This document shows positions 1 through 6,093 of a stretch of DNA of 6,093 bases, one piece after another. Positions within the stretch are counted from its first letter, which is position 1, and each line of letters opens with the position of its first letter. The position numbers and the translations under genes were made by a program. The stretch spans positions 1 to 6,093 of the forward strand of contig JADHVA010000043.1 in the NCBI GenBank assembly GCA_016784245.1, read 5' to 3'. The notes beneath the pieces were generated by a model. The model worked only from the letters and a program-made list of their open reading frames with translations, had not been told where the DNA came from and did no database searches. This DNA comes from Nanobdellota archaeon. GTDB taxonomy: Archaea; Nanobdellota; Nanobdellia; SCGC-AAA011-G17; GW2011-AR17.

Positions 1-991
1 AATTGGTAGATTATATGGTCATTTAGAAGAAAGAGCTTACCCTTTTGACTTTGGAAATTTAAGAGATCCAAATCAATGGGATGAAGCTTTGACTAGAATG
101 AAAATTTTATTCATTGAATTTATGAAAGAAGTTCCAATTGGTGGAAGAGAATATGATATTCATTGGAAAAAACCTGAATTAAGTGAAACTGAAATTAGAT
201 CTAGATTTCCTTACTTAGCTTGGTTAGAAGAAAAACTTGGAGATAATCTTCAAGGAGTATTAATTTATGGCTCTGCTGCAAGAACTGCTGATCCTGATTT
301 ATTTGGAGACTTTGATAATTGGGTAAAAGTAAAAGATGTTAGAAAAGCACATGCTGTTCTAAAAGGAACTTGTCCTATTGTTTTAGGAAATAGAGTTCTT
401 GAAACAAAAGGCGAAGAAATTCCTGGAGCAAAACCTTTAGGTATTCATATAACTCCTGATGATGATGAATATGAAATTAAACATACTCGTTGCTTACACG
501 ACTCAAGAGAATTTTTATTGCATACACAAGTTTTAATGGGAGAATTTCCATTTCCTTTAGTTGAACAAGATGAAATTATTGAAAGAGGTTTAGGTCAAGC
601 TCATGTAAAATTAAAAGCAACTGCAAGTTCATTAAATTGGGCATATTTTAATCCTGAAAAATTAATTGGAAAACCTGCACTATTTGAATTTATTGTAAAA
701 AATATGAGGTTCTTTTTACAACATTCATTAAATGCACTTGAAGCTCCAGATTTTAGAGACAAACAAATGTTAGATGCTCGTCTTGCTGAAAAAGGTTTAG
801 TTATTCCTAAATATACTGAAGATTTAGCTCAAATCAAAAAATCTTTATTATATGCAACTGCTGCAAGTTTCACATTGCAAAAAGAATTAATGGAACAACA
901 TACTCCAAATTTTGATTTCATGAGGGATGCAAGAAAGTACAAACCCTCTGCAGATATAGATGAATTAATAGATCTATTACCTGATATGTAA
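1..991 (+). CDS. Nucleotidyltransferase-fold protein with C-terminal helical domain, 5'-partial
   Basis: The reading frame is open from base 2 to the TAA at 989-991, giving 329 visible residues, so the gene begins left of the window. The first 29 codons (starting IGRLYGHLEERAYPF) read as ordinary protein, so a TTG start at 89 is unlikely. A Pol-beta-type nucleotidyltransferase signature is visible: strand VLIYGS with Gly90-Ser91, then 11 residues, then Asp103-Phe-Asp105. A later strand, PLGIHIT (145-151), sits where the third acidic residue is usually found but shows Gly147. It is followed by DSREFLLHTQVLMGEFPF (167-184), resembling the segment that ends minimal nucleotidyltransferase domains. 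Residues from about 199 to 300 look all-helical, like the substrate-binding or HEPN-like bundles paired with such domains, and include RFFLQH (236-241). The substrate is unknown. It could transfer nucleotides to a small molecule or protein, or be a non-catalytic relative. The fold assignment is moderately sure; the function is open. Confidence 0.6.
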   Translation, partial: IGRLYGHLEERAYPFDFGNLRDPNQWDEALTRMKILFIEFMKEVPIGGREYDIHWKKPELSETEIRSRFPYLAWLEEKLGDNLQGVLIYGSAARTADPDLFGDFDNWVKVKDVRKAHAVLKGTCPIVLGNRVLETKGEEIPGAKPLGIHITPDDDEYEIKHTRCLHDSREFLLHTQVLMGEFPFPLVEQDEIIERGLGQAHVKLKATASSLNWAYFNPEKLIGKPALFEFIVKNMRFFLQHSLNALEAPDFRDKQMLDARLAEKGLVIPKYTEDLAQIKKSLLYATAASFTLQKELMEQHTPNFDFMRDARKYKPSADIDELIDLLPDM

Positions 992-993
992 AA

Positions 994-3837
994 TCATTCA
1001 ACTAAAATAGCTGCCTTACTTGGCATTGCATTTTTAGCTTTTCCTTCTTTACTTTTTTCAGCTAATTCAATTTCTACAACACACTTTAATTCTCTCTCTA
1101 AGAATTCTTTTTTCTCAACATAAATGTCAAATTCTTCTTTTTGGCTCAAAACAATTTTTGGAATCTTTGATGGATGTTTTACTAACATTGGAATCGACTT
1201 AGAAATATCTTTTCCATTTTCTTTATTTACTAAACTTTTTATTAAAACACCAACATTCTTTTCTTTCTCATATTTTTTCTTAAAATCTGTAAAGAATTTA
1301 TATTTCCATTTTGGAGAAATAATAATTTTTACTTTCTTTAAATTTTCAACTTTTGCTAATTTTTTAATCTCTTGAACATCACCTAATAAATTTTCTACAG
1401 AATCTTCAATAAATTCAGCTGTATTATCAATTTTTTTCTCATCATACTTTGGCCATTTACTTAAGGAAACAAATTCATTTTTTCCATCCCACAATTCTTC
1501 AGCATAGTGAGGAATAAGCGGACACAATAACTTAACCCATCTTTGAAATAAATAATCATTAACAATTTCCTTATCTTCCTTTACTTTATTATATACTCTC
1601 AAAAGATCATACAAAACTACATTACTATAAGTTCTAAGGTCCATTTTTTCTAAACTCAAACTTGCTTTTTGAATTAATCTTTCAACTTTAGAGATAAATG
1701 CTTTATTCTTTATAACACCTTTTTTTCTCTCTTTAGACATATTTCTAAGAACTTCAAATAATTGTACTAAATGTTTTTTCATTCTTTCAACTTCTGAACT
1801 TTGCCAATTCATTGTACTTTCTACACTTGTTGAATTACAAAGGAAAGCTCTAAAAGCATCAGCACCATATTTTTCATTTAATTCTAACAATGTTACTACA
1901 TTACCTTTTGATTTTGACATTTTTATTCCTTCAGACATAACCATTCCGTGTAAAGAAATCTTTTTAGGCCAATTATTTTTCTTAAAACAAGCAGCATGTG
2001 CAAATATCATAAATGATAAATGGCTTGGAATATGAGAACTAAATGTATGTCTATGATCATTTGGATACCAATAATCAAAACTATCTTTTATTTCTTGCAA
2101 ATTTTTTTTATCAATATTTAATTCTTCAGATACTGTGTTTAAATCTCCTTCTCCATTATATACATAATCAAAAAATTCAGGTTTTAATTTTTCACTTTTT
2201 ATTCCCAACTTATCTAATTTTTCTTTAATAGTATAGAGCGACATGTAAATTGTAGAATCTGAAAGTGATTCAATAATCCAATCTTTATCGAACGGTAATT
2301 TTGTTCCCAATCCTCTTTTTCTTGCACAAGGTCTTTTATCCAACCAATCAAATACATCTTCAAATTGTTTTCTATATTTATCAGGATCAATTTTCATTGC
2401 AGCTAAACATTTTTTTGCATCTTTCTTCCAACCTTTTGCATTAAAATCTAAGAACCATTGTCCATCTAAAATTGCAACAATAATTTCTCCACCATCTCTT
2501 GATACAGCTTTTCTAGAAGTTTCATAAAAAATGTCAGCTTTTTTCATTTTCAGCAATTCTTTTTTCATAGCTTCTTTAGCTTCTTCAACTTTCATTCCTT
2601 TAAACTTTCCACAAGTATCAATTAAAACTCCAGTATGATGTCCAGCTTTGTAAACATCTTGAGTAGCTTGTTCTAATTTTTCAGAATCTTTCAAAGATTT
2701 GATTTTAAATCTATCAACAGCATCAACTGCAGCAAAATCAGAATATCCTTTAGATTTAATTATTGGGATTAATTTTATTTTTTTAATTTCTTCATGATCT
2801 AATTTATACTTTTTACACAGTTCTTTAGAATTCTGTAATTCCTTCAATGCAATATAATCAAATGGTGCATCACTTGGCACAGAAGTAACTAAACCTGTAA
2901 CAATATTTGGATCACAATGTTCTGACGGTAAAATCATAATCTCTCTTTCTACAAATGGTGCAAAACATTTTTTTCCAAGTAAATCTTTTCCTTTTATTTC
3001 TTCTAAAATCTCAACTTTTTTATCTTGGTACTCTAATTTTTCAAGACATTCTTTACTAACAATCCATTTTTCATTACCTACTTTAGCTTTTACATAAACT
3101 ACATTCGGATTTGCCCACATATTTGTTTGCCCAAACATTGTTTCAGGCCTTAATGTTCCAGCCATAATATAAGAATCATCAAACTTAAATTTAATTAAAG
3201 TAAATTCTTGTTTTTCAACAGGATGTGTATCACCATCAGCAATATCATCTTCTCCAACAGCATTATCTAAACTTTTACTAAATAGAACAGGATACTTTCC
3301 TTGTACTAAATATTTTTTTTCTTTAAATTTATTAAATTGCCACTCAACCATTTTTTGGTGTGCAACATCACCTGAATTAAATGTTCTTCTCCAATCAACT
3401 CCTAAACCTAATGTAGAAAATTCATCAATCATTTTAGGGATAAAAAAATCTACAATCTTCCAAGGGTCTTCAAAACTCTGAACAATCTTTACAACTTCAT
3501 TTTCATTATCAACATAAGGTCTAACATAATTTTTATACAATTCAATTTTCTTTTGATCACCATTTTTTATAGCTAAACTAATTCCTAATACAGGAGTTCC
3601 AGAAATATGGAAAGCAATTGGATACATAACATTCATTCCTTTCATTCTTAAATATCTAGAATAAACATCTGCTTCAGTTACAACTCTCCCATGTCCAATA
3701 TGTAAAGAACCAGAAATATATGGGTAAGGTATACTAATCATGAATTTATCTTTTTTCTTATCAACATCAACTTCAAAGATTTTTTCTTTCTTCCACTTTC
3801 TCTGCCACTTATCTTGTATCTTCCTGTGGTCAACCAT
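994..3837 (-). CDS. leuS: Leucyl-tRNA synthetase, archaeal/eukaryotic type
   Basis: This cytoplasmic enzyme charges tRNA-Leu with leucine using ATP. The 947-residue length fits archaeal LeuRS (usually about 940-970). In order: the class I Rossmann fold with the HIGH signature at 46-49 (SGSLHIGHGR); the CP1 editing insertion at about 155-440, with the threonine-containing motif TLRPET (228-233) and SVPSDAPFDYIAL (319-331), where Asp327 is the likely conserved editing aspartate; the archaeal-type stretch DWLDKRPCARKRGLGT (497-512) and WIIESLSDSTIYMS (520-533); the KMSKS loop at 639-643 (KMSKSKGN); a helical anticodon-binding region at about 690-800; and a C-terminal domain from about 830 ending AMPSKAAILVE, typical of archaeal LeuRS, where it contacts the long variable arm of tRNA-Leu. 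Domain edges and the Asp327 match are by eye. The ATG at 3837 gives a normal N-terminus (KIQDKWQRKW). No Shine-Dalgarno site precedes it, so a leaderless mRNA is likely. The protein is very lysine-rich, as expected in an AT-rich genome. No key motif is missing. Confidence 0.97.
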   Translation of the reverse strand: MVDHRKIQDKWQRKWKKEKIFEVDVDKKKDKFMISIPYPYISGSLHIGHGRVVTEADVYSRYLRMKGMNVMYPIAFHISGTPVLGISLAIKNGDQKKIELYKNYVRPYVDNENEVVKIVQSFEDPWKIVDFFIPKMIDEFSTLGLGVDWRRTFNSGDVAHQKMVEWQFNKFKEKKYLVQGKYPVLFSKSLDNAVGEDDIADGDTHPVEKQEFTLIKFKFDDSYIMAGTLRPETMFGQTNMWANPNVVYVKAKVGNEKWIVSKECLEKLEYQDKKVEILEEIKGKDLLGKKCFAPFVEREIMILPSEHCDPNIVTGLVTSVPSDAPFDYIALKELQNSKELCKKYKLDHEEIKKIKLIPIIKSKGYSDFAAVDAVDRFKIKSLKDSEKLEQATQDVYKAGHHTGVLIDTCGKFKGMKVEEAKEAMKKELLKMKKADIFYETSRKAVSRDGGEIIVAILDGQWFLDFNAKGWKKDAKKCLAAMKIDPDKYRKQFEDVFDWLDKRPCARKRGLGTKLPFDKDWIIESLSDSTIYMSLYTIKEKLDKLGIKSEKLKPEFFDYVYNGEGDLNTVSEELNIDKKNLQEIKDSFDYWYPNDHRHTFSSHIPSHLSFMIFAHAACFKKNNWPKKISLHGMVMSEGIKMSKSKGNVVTLLELNEKYGADAFRAFLCNSTSVESTMNWQSSEVERMKKHLVQLFEVLRNMSKERKKGVIKNKAFISKVERLIQKASLSLEKMDLRTYSNVVLYDLLRVYNKVKEDKEIVNDYLFQRWVKLLCPLIPHYAEELWDGKNEFVSLSKWPKYDEKKIDNTAEFIEDSVENLLGDVQEIKKLAKVENLKKVKIIISPKWKYKFFTDFKKKYEKEKNVGVLIKSLVNKENGKDISKSIPMLVKHPSKIPKIVLSQKEEFDIYVEKKEFLERELKCVVEIELAEKSKEGKAKNAMPSKAAILVE
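1031..1058 (+). terminator. Possible oligo-T terminator for the convergent upstream gene
   Basis: About 40 bases after the stop of the nucleotidyltransferase-like gene the plus strand carries a pyrimidine-rich run with T5 (1031-1035) and T6 (1053-1058) blocks. Archaeal intrinsic termination needs U-tracts rather than GC hairpins. The tract lies in antisense to the lysine/glutamate-rich C-terminal codons of leuS, so it may be only a by-product of that composition. No hairpin is evident. Confidence 0.25.
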
Positions 3838-3857
3838 GGATATATATTATTTTACTC

Positions 3858-3866
3858 TTTTTTTAA
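3858..3866 (-). promoter_or_regulatory. TATA-like box for leuS (leaderless)
   Basis: On the minus strand TTAAAAAAA covers positions -29 to -21 relative to the leuS ATG, the distance expected for an archaeal TATA element when transcription begins at or next to the start codon. No Shine-Dalgarno motif lies before the ATG, which agrees with a leaderless mRNA. A second AT stretch (3841-3850, minus strand ATAATATATA) sits too close to the ATG to serve this start. In DNA this AT-rich the match has limited weight, and the purine-rich BRE is not clear. Confidence 0.35.
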
Positions 3867-3876
3867 GCTTTTTGTT

Positions 3877-3897
3877 AAAAAATAAAGAAATAGAAAG
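3877..3897 (-). terminator. Oligo-T terminator candidate after the surface-protein cluster
   Basis: Immediately after the stop of the 93-residue membrane protein gene the minus strand has a T-rich run ending in T6 (CTTTCTATTTCTTTATTTTTT in two parts: T-rich 3884-3897, then T6 at 3877-3882). This suits an archaeal U-tract terminator. It lies just upstream of the leuS TATA-like box and would separate the cluster from leuS. Confidence 0.35.
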
Positions 3898-3898
3898 T

Positions 3899-4180
3899 TT
3901 ATTTTTTCTTTTTTCGCTTTTTCTTTGGCTTTTTCTTTACTTCAGGAGTACTTTTCTTCATAATATACCTAATTACTTCCCAAACAATAAATATTATTAA
4001 AACAACCCATAATACTGTCCAATACCAAGCAGTTTTTCCTTCTTCAGGTGCAAAGAATTTATTCAAAGAATCACTTAAATCATCATCACCTTCTCCTTCA
4101 GCAGCTCTAAAGAATTCTGCAGAGGAAACTAAACTAAAACACAAAATAAAAACTACAAATAATAATATCACCTTTTTCAT
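3899..4180 (-). CDS. Small secreted-type membrane protein with polylysine cytoplasmic tail
   Basis: I do not recognise a family for this 93-residue protein. Its topology is clear. A signal peptide (MKKVILLFVVFILCFSLVSSA, split here as residues 1-10 and 11-21) is followed by a short acidic segment (22-50, including EGEGDDD at 28-34), a transmembrane helix at about 51-73 rich in Trp and Ile, and a cytoplasmic tail. Residues 82-93 of that tail contain 11 Lys/Arg out of 12. The expected orientation is an acidic patch outside and a basic tail inside. The tail could bind nucleic acid, acidic lipid or a partner protein; none of these can be shown. It is last in the cluster, 6 bases after the stop of the Ig-like anchored protein. 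No good Shine-Dalgarno site precedes its ATG, so translation may depend on the upstream gene. Confidence 0.75.
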   Translation of the reverse strand: MKKVILLFVVFILCFSLVSSAEFFRAAEGEGDDDLSDSLNKFFAPEEGKTAWYWTVLWVVLIIFIVWEVIRYIMKKSTPEVKKKPKKKRKKKK

Positions 4181-4186
4181 ACTTAT

Positions 4187-4684
4187 TTACAGCTCTTCAT
4201 TCTTTTTAAATTTTCTCTTTCTTACATATCCAAAACTTCCTACACCTAATAAACCAACAAGAGCAATTCCATACAAAATACTAAATCCATAACCCTTGAC
4301 TTTAACATTTTCCAAATTCAAATCAACATTACTATAATCTCCTCCTTCAACTCTATATTTTACTTTTATTGAAACTGCATTCACTAAATTACTTCCATAA
4401 TTTTCTTTAACCACTAAAAAATCTTCATAGTCTCCATCTTCTTTATCAATTATTTTCAACTCAACATTTACTAAATTACTTTCACTTTCAAATAAAATAA
4501 AACTATTATCATAAAATCCTTCAATCTCAAATTCAACTGGAAAATTTTCATTATTTATAATCAACAATTCTCTAACAACAGTTTCTCCTCGACTAATTTC
4601 ACCAAAATCTAAAGAAGTCGGTGTAACAGCTAATCCTGAAACACAAGGTAAAAATAAAAAAAGAAAAAAAATTATTTTTTTCAT
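4187..4684 (-). CDS. Signal-peptide, Ig-like domain, C-terminally membrane-anchored protein
   Basis: This 165-residue protein is predicted to sit on the outer face of the membrane. Residues 1-17 form a signal peptide (MKKIIFFLFLFLPCVSG). Cys14 is preceded by Pro, so a lipobox is unlikely. Residues 18 to about 112 look like one beta-sandwich. Its opening, LAVTPTSLDFGEISRGET, resembles the start of ASH/DUF1573-like Ig domains, where an FG-x-I-x-x-G-E step is common. A transmembrane helix covers about 134-154, and the protein ends in a basic cytoplasmic stub (RKRKFKK). The ATG at 4684 is preferred to a GTG at 4696. It overlaps the upstream stop as ATGA, begins exactly at the signal peptide, and has a GGGGTG Shine-Dalgarno site 9 bases upstream that includes that GTG. 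It may support or bind neighbouring surface proteins. No enzyme motif is visible. Confidence 0.75.
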   Translation of the reverse strand: MKKIIFFLFLFLPCVSGLAVTPTSLDFGEISRGETVVRELLIINNENFPVEFEIEGFYDNSFILFESESNLVNVELKIIDKEDGDYEDFLVVKENYGSNLVNAVSIKVKYRVEGGDYSNVDLNLENVKVKGYGFSILYGIALVGLLGVGSFGYVRKRKFKKNEEL

Positions 4685-4944
4685 GATGCCATACACCCCA
4701 TTGCTTTTTCCATAATTGGATTATCTTTGTGAAAGAAATAAGCTAGTTCAAACATTTTTTTATCTATACTTAATTCTGAACTAAGATTTTCACTAATATC
4801 TCTAACTTCATTTTCTTTCATATCTTTCAACAAATATCCAATCTCCCAATATAGTTTCAACATAACATCACTTGCTCTCTTCCAAATTTTACTTTCAGCT
4901 TCTTCAATCAAATATCCAATTTCTCCAACAATCCTTTTTCTCAT
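4681..4944 (-). CDS. Standalone DUF1016 N-terminal-domain-like small protein
   Basis: This 87-residue protein looks helical, with no signal peptide or membrane segment, so it should be cytoplasmic. The pattern IGYLIEEAESKIWKRA, then LKLYWEIGYLL (about 30-40), then ISENLSSELSIDKKMFELAYFF resembles the N-terminal domain of DUF1016/YhcG proteins, where LYWEIG followed by LS-x-x-L and an aromatic-rich helix is typical. In those proteins of about 350 residues a PDDEXK nuclease domain follows. Here the protein ends soon after the N-terminal region, and the next gene starts within its stop codon. The match is from memory of the family and needs a profile search. The ATG at 4944 is preferred to a GTG at 4953: it lies 1 base after the upstream stop and has GGAG 10 bases before it, whereas the GTG would be only 1 base from GGAG. 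It may be a domain reused as a DNA- or protein-binding module, or a remnant of a longer gene. Confidence 0.6.
   Translation of the reverse strand: MRKRIVGEIGYLIEEAESKIWKRASDVMLKLYWEIGYLLKDMKENEVRDISENLSSELSIDKKMFELAYFFHKDNPIMEKAMGCMAS
4694..4699 (-). promoter_or_regulatory. Shine-Dalgarno site for the Ig-like anchored protein
   Basis: The minus strand reads GGGGTG, followed by 9 bases and the ATG at 4684. GGTG matches the core pairing with the archaeal 16S 3' end. The site lies within the last codons of the upstream DUF1016-like gene and includes the GTG that might otherwise be taken as the start, so it decides in favour of the ATG. Confidence 0.6.
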
Positions 4945-4945
4945 T

Positions 4946-6093
4946 TTATCCACTCTCCATAGAATTTATCACTATACTTCCTTCATAGTTTCCGGCACTC
5001 ACACTATATGGTACAATCAATCTAAATCTTAATTCTTCACTTACATTTGGTTCCAAATCTAAATCTAAACTAACAGCAGTTTCCAAACTATACCATCCGC
5101 CATTATACAATTCCAAATAATCTAAACTAATACTCTCTTCTTCAGAAACAAATTCTTCTCCATAAATCTCTGTATCGACTAAAACATTTCCACTGTTCAC
5201 AATTTCTATATAATATTCACTTTCATCTCCTGGACCCATATCAAAATACACAGAACTAACATTTAATCTAGTTGACAAAATTCCCAAATATTCAAAACTT
5301 GCATTTCCATATCCAAAACTACTTCCATCACTAACTTCAACATCAACAACATAGTCTCCAGCAAGATCAAAAGATCTCATTGCAAAAGTTCCAGTAAACT
5401 TAGAAACACTTTCATTCACACTTTCTAAAAAACTCAAGTTATAGCTTTCATTATTTACAAACAAACTAACTTCTTCAATATCACTATAACCATTTCCATC
5501 AAGAACAAAAACTTCCACATCAACATCTTTATCTAAATCTACATTAGGCATTACTTGTACACCTTCAGCAGAAGAATCATCAGTACTAATATTTACCAAT
5601 ATAACTTCTGGAACACTATTACTTACAGTTAAATGTAAACTTATTTCTCCATCTTCACTTTCTTCTTCTACACTTTCAGAAACTAAACTAAAACTTCCAC
5701 TTCCTGGATTTCCATCTACATCACTTTCTTGCCATTCATCTAAATTTAACCTTTCAATTGTTCTTCCAGAACTTCCACCATAACTACTATTATAACAAAC
5801 TTCCTCATTATAATCTGTAGAACTTAAACTGACACAATCTTCTGCACTCAAACTCATAGATCCATCAACTGCTTTAAAATTTTCATCCCAGATTCCATTA
5901 TTATCTCCCCAATATGATTCAAAACTTTCTTCATCTGCATCATCTCCATCTAATAATTCTCTAGCAATCACTAAATATTCTCTTCCTTCAATTTCTATAT
6001 CTTCAAATTCATTTCCATCTAGAGTCCAATCACTTAAATTTACACTTTCACTTCCTGAATTATATATCTCAACCCATTCTCCATCTGAATGTG
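4946..6093 (-). CDS. Extracellular lamin-tail-domain and beta-sandwich protein, 5'-partial
   Basis: The frame is open from the right edge to the TAA at 4946-4948, giving 381 visible residues, so the gene starts outside the window and a GTG at 5971 is not its start. Visible residues 1 to about 130 match the lamin tail domain pattern: EWVEIYNSGSESVNLSDWTL (5-24), then GREYLVIAR (36-44), DCVSL and VCYN strands with Cys86 and Cys99 able to form a disulfide, then a Ser/Gly loop with TIERLNLDEW. Residues of about 156-268 look like an Ig- or PKD-like domain (FDLAGDYVVDVEVSDG). Residues of about 270-376 look like a second sandwich, ending SAGNYEGSIVIN. The protein is acidic and serine-rich, with nine N-x-S sequons, so N-glycosylation is plausible. 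No C-terminal membrane helix or sorting motif follows, so it is either secreted or anchored by its unseen N-terminus. It is the first visible gene of the cluster, probably a surface adhesion or envelope component. The exact role is unknown. Confidence 0.75.
   Translation of the reverse strand, partial: HSDGEWVEIYNSGSESVNLSDWTLDGNEFEDIEIEGREYLVIARELLDGDDADEESFESYWGDNNGIWDENFKAVDGSMSLSAEDCVSLSSTDYNEEVCYNSSYGGSSGRTIERLNLDEWQESDVDGNPGSGSFSLVSESVEEESEDGEISLHLTVSNSVPEVILVNISTDDSSAEGVQVMPNVDLDKDVDVEVFVLDGNGYSDIEEVSLFVNNESYNLSFLESVNESVSKFTGTFAMRSFDLAGDYVVDVEVSDGSSFGYGNASFEYLGILSTRLNVSSVYFDMGPGDESEYYIEIVNSGNVLVDTEIYGEEFVSEEESISLDYLELYNGGWYSLETAVSLDLDLEPNVSEELRFRLIVPYSVSAGNYEGSIVINSMESG
4955..4958 (-). 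promoter_or_regulatory. Shine-Dalgarno site for the DUF1016-like gene
   Basis: The minus strand reads GGAG, with 10 bases to the ATG at 4944. It lies within the last codons of the upstream surface-protein gene and supports the ATG over the GTG at 4953. Confidence 0.5.

Noticed and set aside
89..91. TTG as start of the nucleotidyltransferase-like gene
   Set aside because: The frame is open to the window edge with protein-like sequence, so the gene is truncated by the window rather than starting here.
966..979. Perfect 14-base palindrome TAATAGATCTATTA near the convergent stops
   Set aside because: It lies inside codons for an ordinary acidic C-terminus, and about one such palindrome is expected by chance in 6 kb of DNA this AT-rich. 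No T-run follows to make it a terminator.
1124..1375. Plus-strand open frame of 83 codons inside leuS
   Set aside because: It is antisense to intact leuS and its Phe/Leu/Ser-rich composition is that of the reverse of lysine/glutamate codons.
2043..2228. Plus-strand open frame of 61 codons inside leuS
   Set aside because: It lies wholly within the conserved catalytic part of leuS in antisense and shows no protein-like features beyond AT-driven hydrophobicity.
3740..4000. Plus-strand open frame of 86 codons across the leuS start
   Set aside because: It spans the N-terminus of leuS, the spacer and the polylysine tail gene in antisense. Its Phe/Leu runs come from the reversed A-rich codons.
4694..4696. 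GTG as start of the Ig-like anchored protein
   Set aside because: It is part of the Shine-Dalgarno site, and the ATG four codons later begins the signal peptide exactly and overlaps the upstream stop.
4681..4944. Toxin-antitoxin or restriction system around the DUF1016-like gene
   Set aside because: No nuclease, methyltransferase, toxin or antitoxin partner is visible next to it, and the neighbours are secreted or membrane proteins.
5969..5971. GTG as start of the lamin-tail protein
   Set aside because: The codon falls inside the lamin tail domain (within YLVIAR), and in-frame domain sequence continues to the right edge.

Overview
The window looks like a piece of an archaeal genome, most likely from a small-genome DPANN-type lineage (Woesearchaeota/Pacearchaeota-like). 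That placement is inference. It rests on an archaeal/eukaryotic-type leucyl-tRNA synthetase, very AT-rich and gene-dense DNA (about 30% G+C by eye), a likely leaderless start on leuS, GGTG/GGAG-type Shine-Dalgarno sites inside a gene cluster, and a set of small secreted or membrane-anchored beta-sandwich proteins. All genes read with the standard code. No rRNA, tRNA, CRISPR array or insertion sequence was seen. No gene-free stretch exceeds about 61 bases.

Layout. Bases 1-991 (+) hold the 3'-terminal 329 codons of a nucleotidyltransferase-fold protein whose start lies outside the window. The frame is open to the left edge, so a TTG start at 89 is not needed. Its stop lies 2 bases from the stop of the convergent leuS gene (994-3837, -), a full-length leucyl-tRNA synthetase of 947 residues. 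A 61-base spacer upstream of leuS carries a U-tract terminator candidate for the cluster above it and a TATA-like element placed for a leaderless leuS transcript.

The rest (3899-6093, -) is a tight four-gene cluster read right to left. First comes a large extracellular protein (5' end outside the window) with a lamin-tail-like domain and further beta-sandwich domains. Next is an 87-residue protein resembling the N-terminal domain of DUF1016/YhcG. Then comes a 165-residue signal-peptide protein with an Ig-like domain and a C-terminal membrane anchor. Last is a 93-residue membrane protein with an acidic outer segment and a polylysine cytoplasmic tail. Junctions are 1 base, a 4-base ATGA overlap, and 6 bases, which points to one transcript with coupled translation.

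How they may fit together. Three of the four cluster genes are extracytoplasmic or membrane proteins, suggesting a cell-surface module. The DUF1016-N-like protein is the odd member, since it has no export signal and lacks the nuclease half normally attached to that domain. leuS is probably transcribed separately. The nucleotidyltransferase-like gene is convergent and looks unrelated. No complete defence or biosynthetic system can be shown from this sequence alone.
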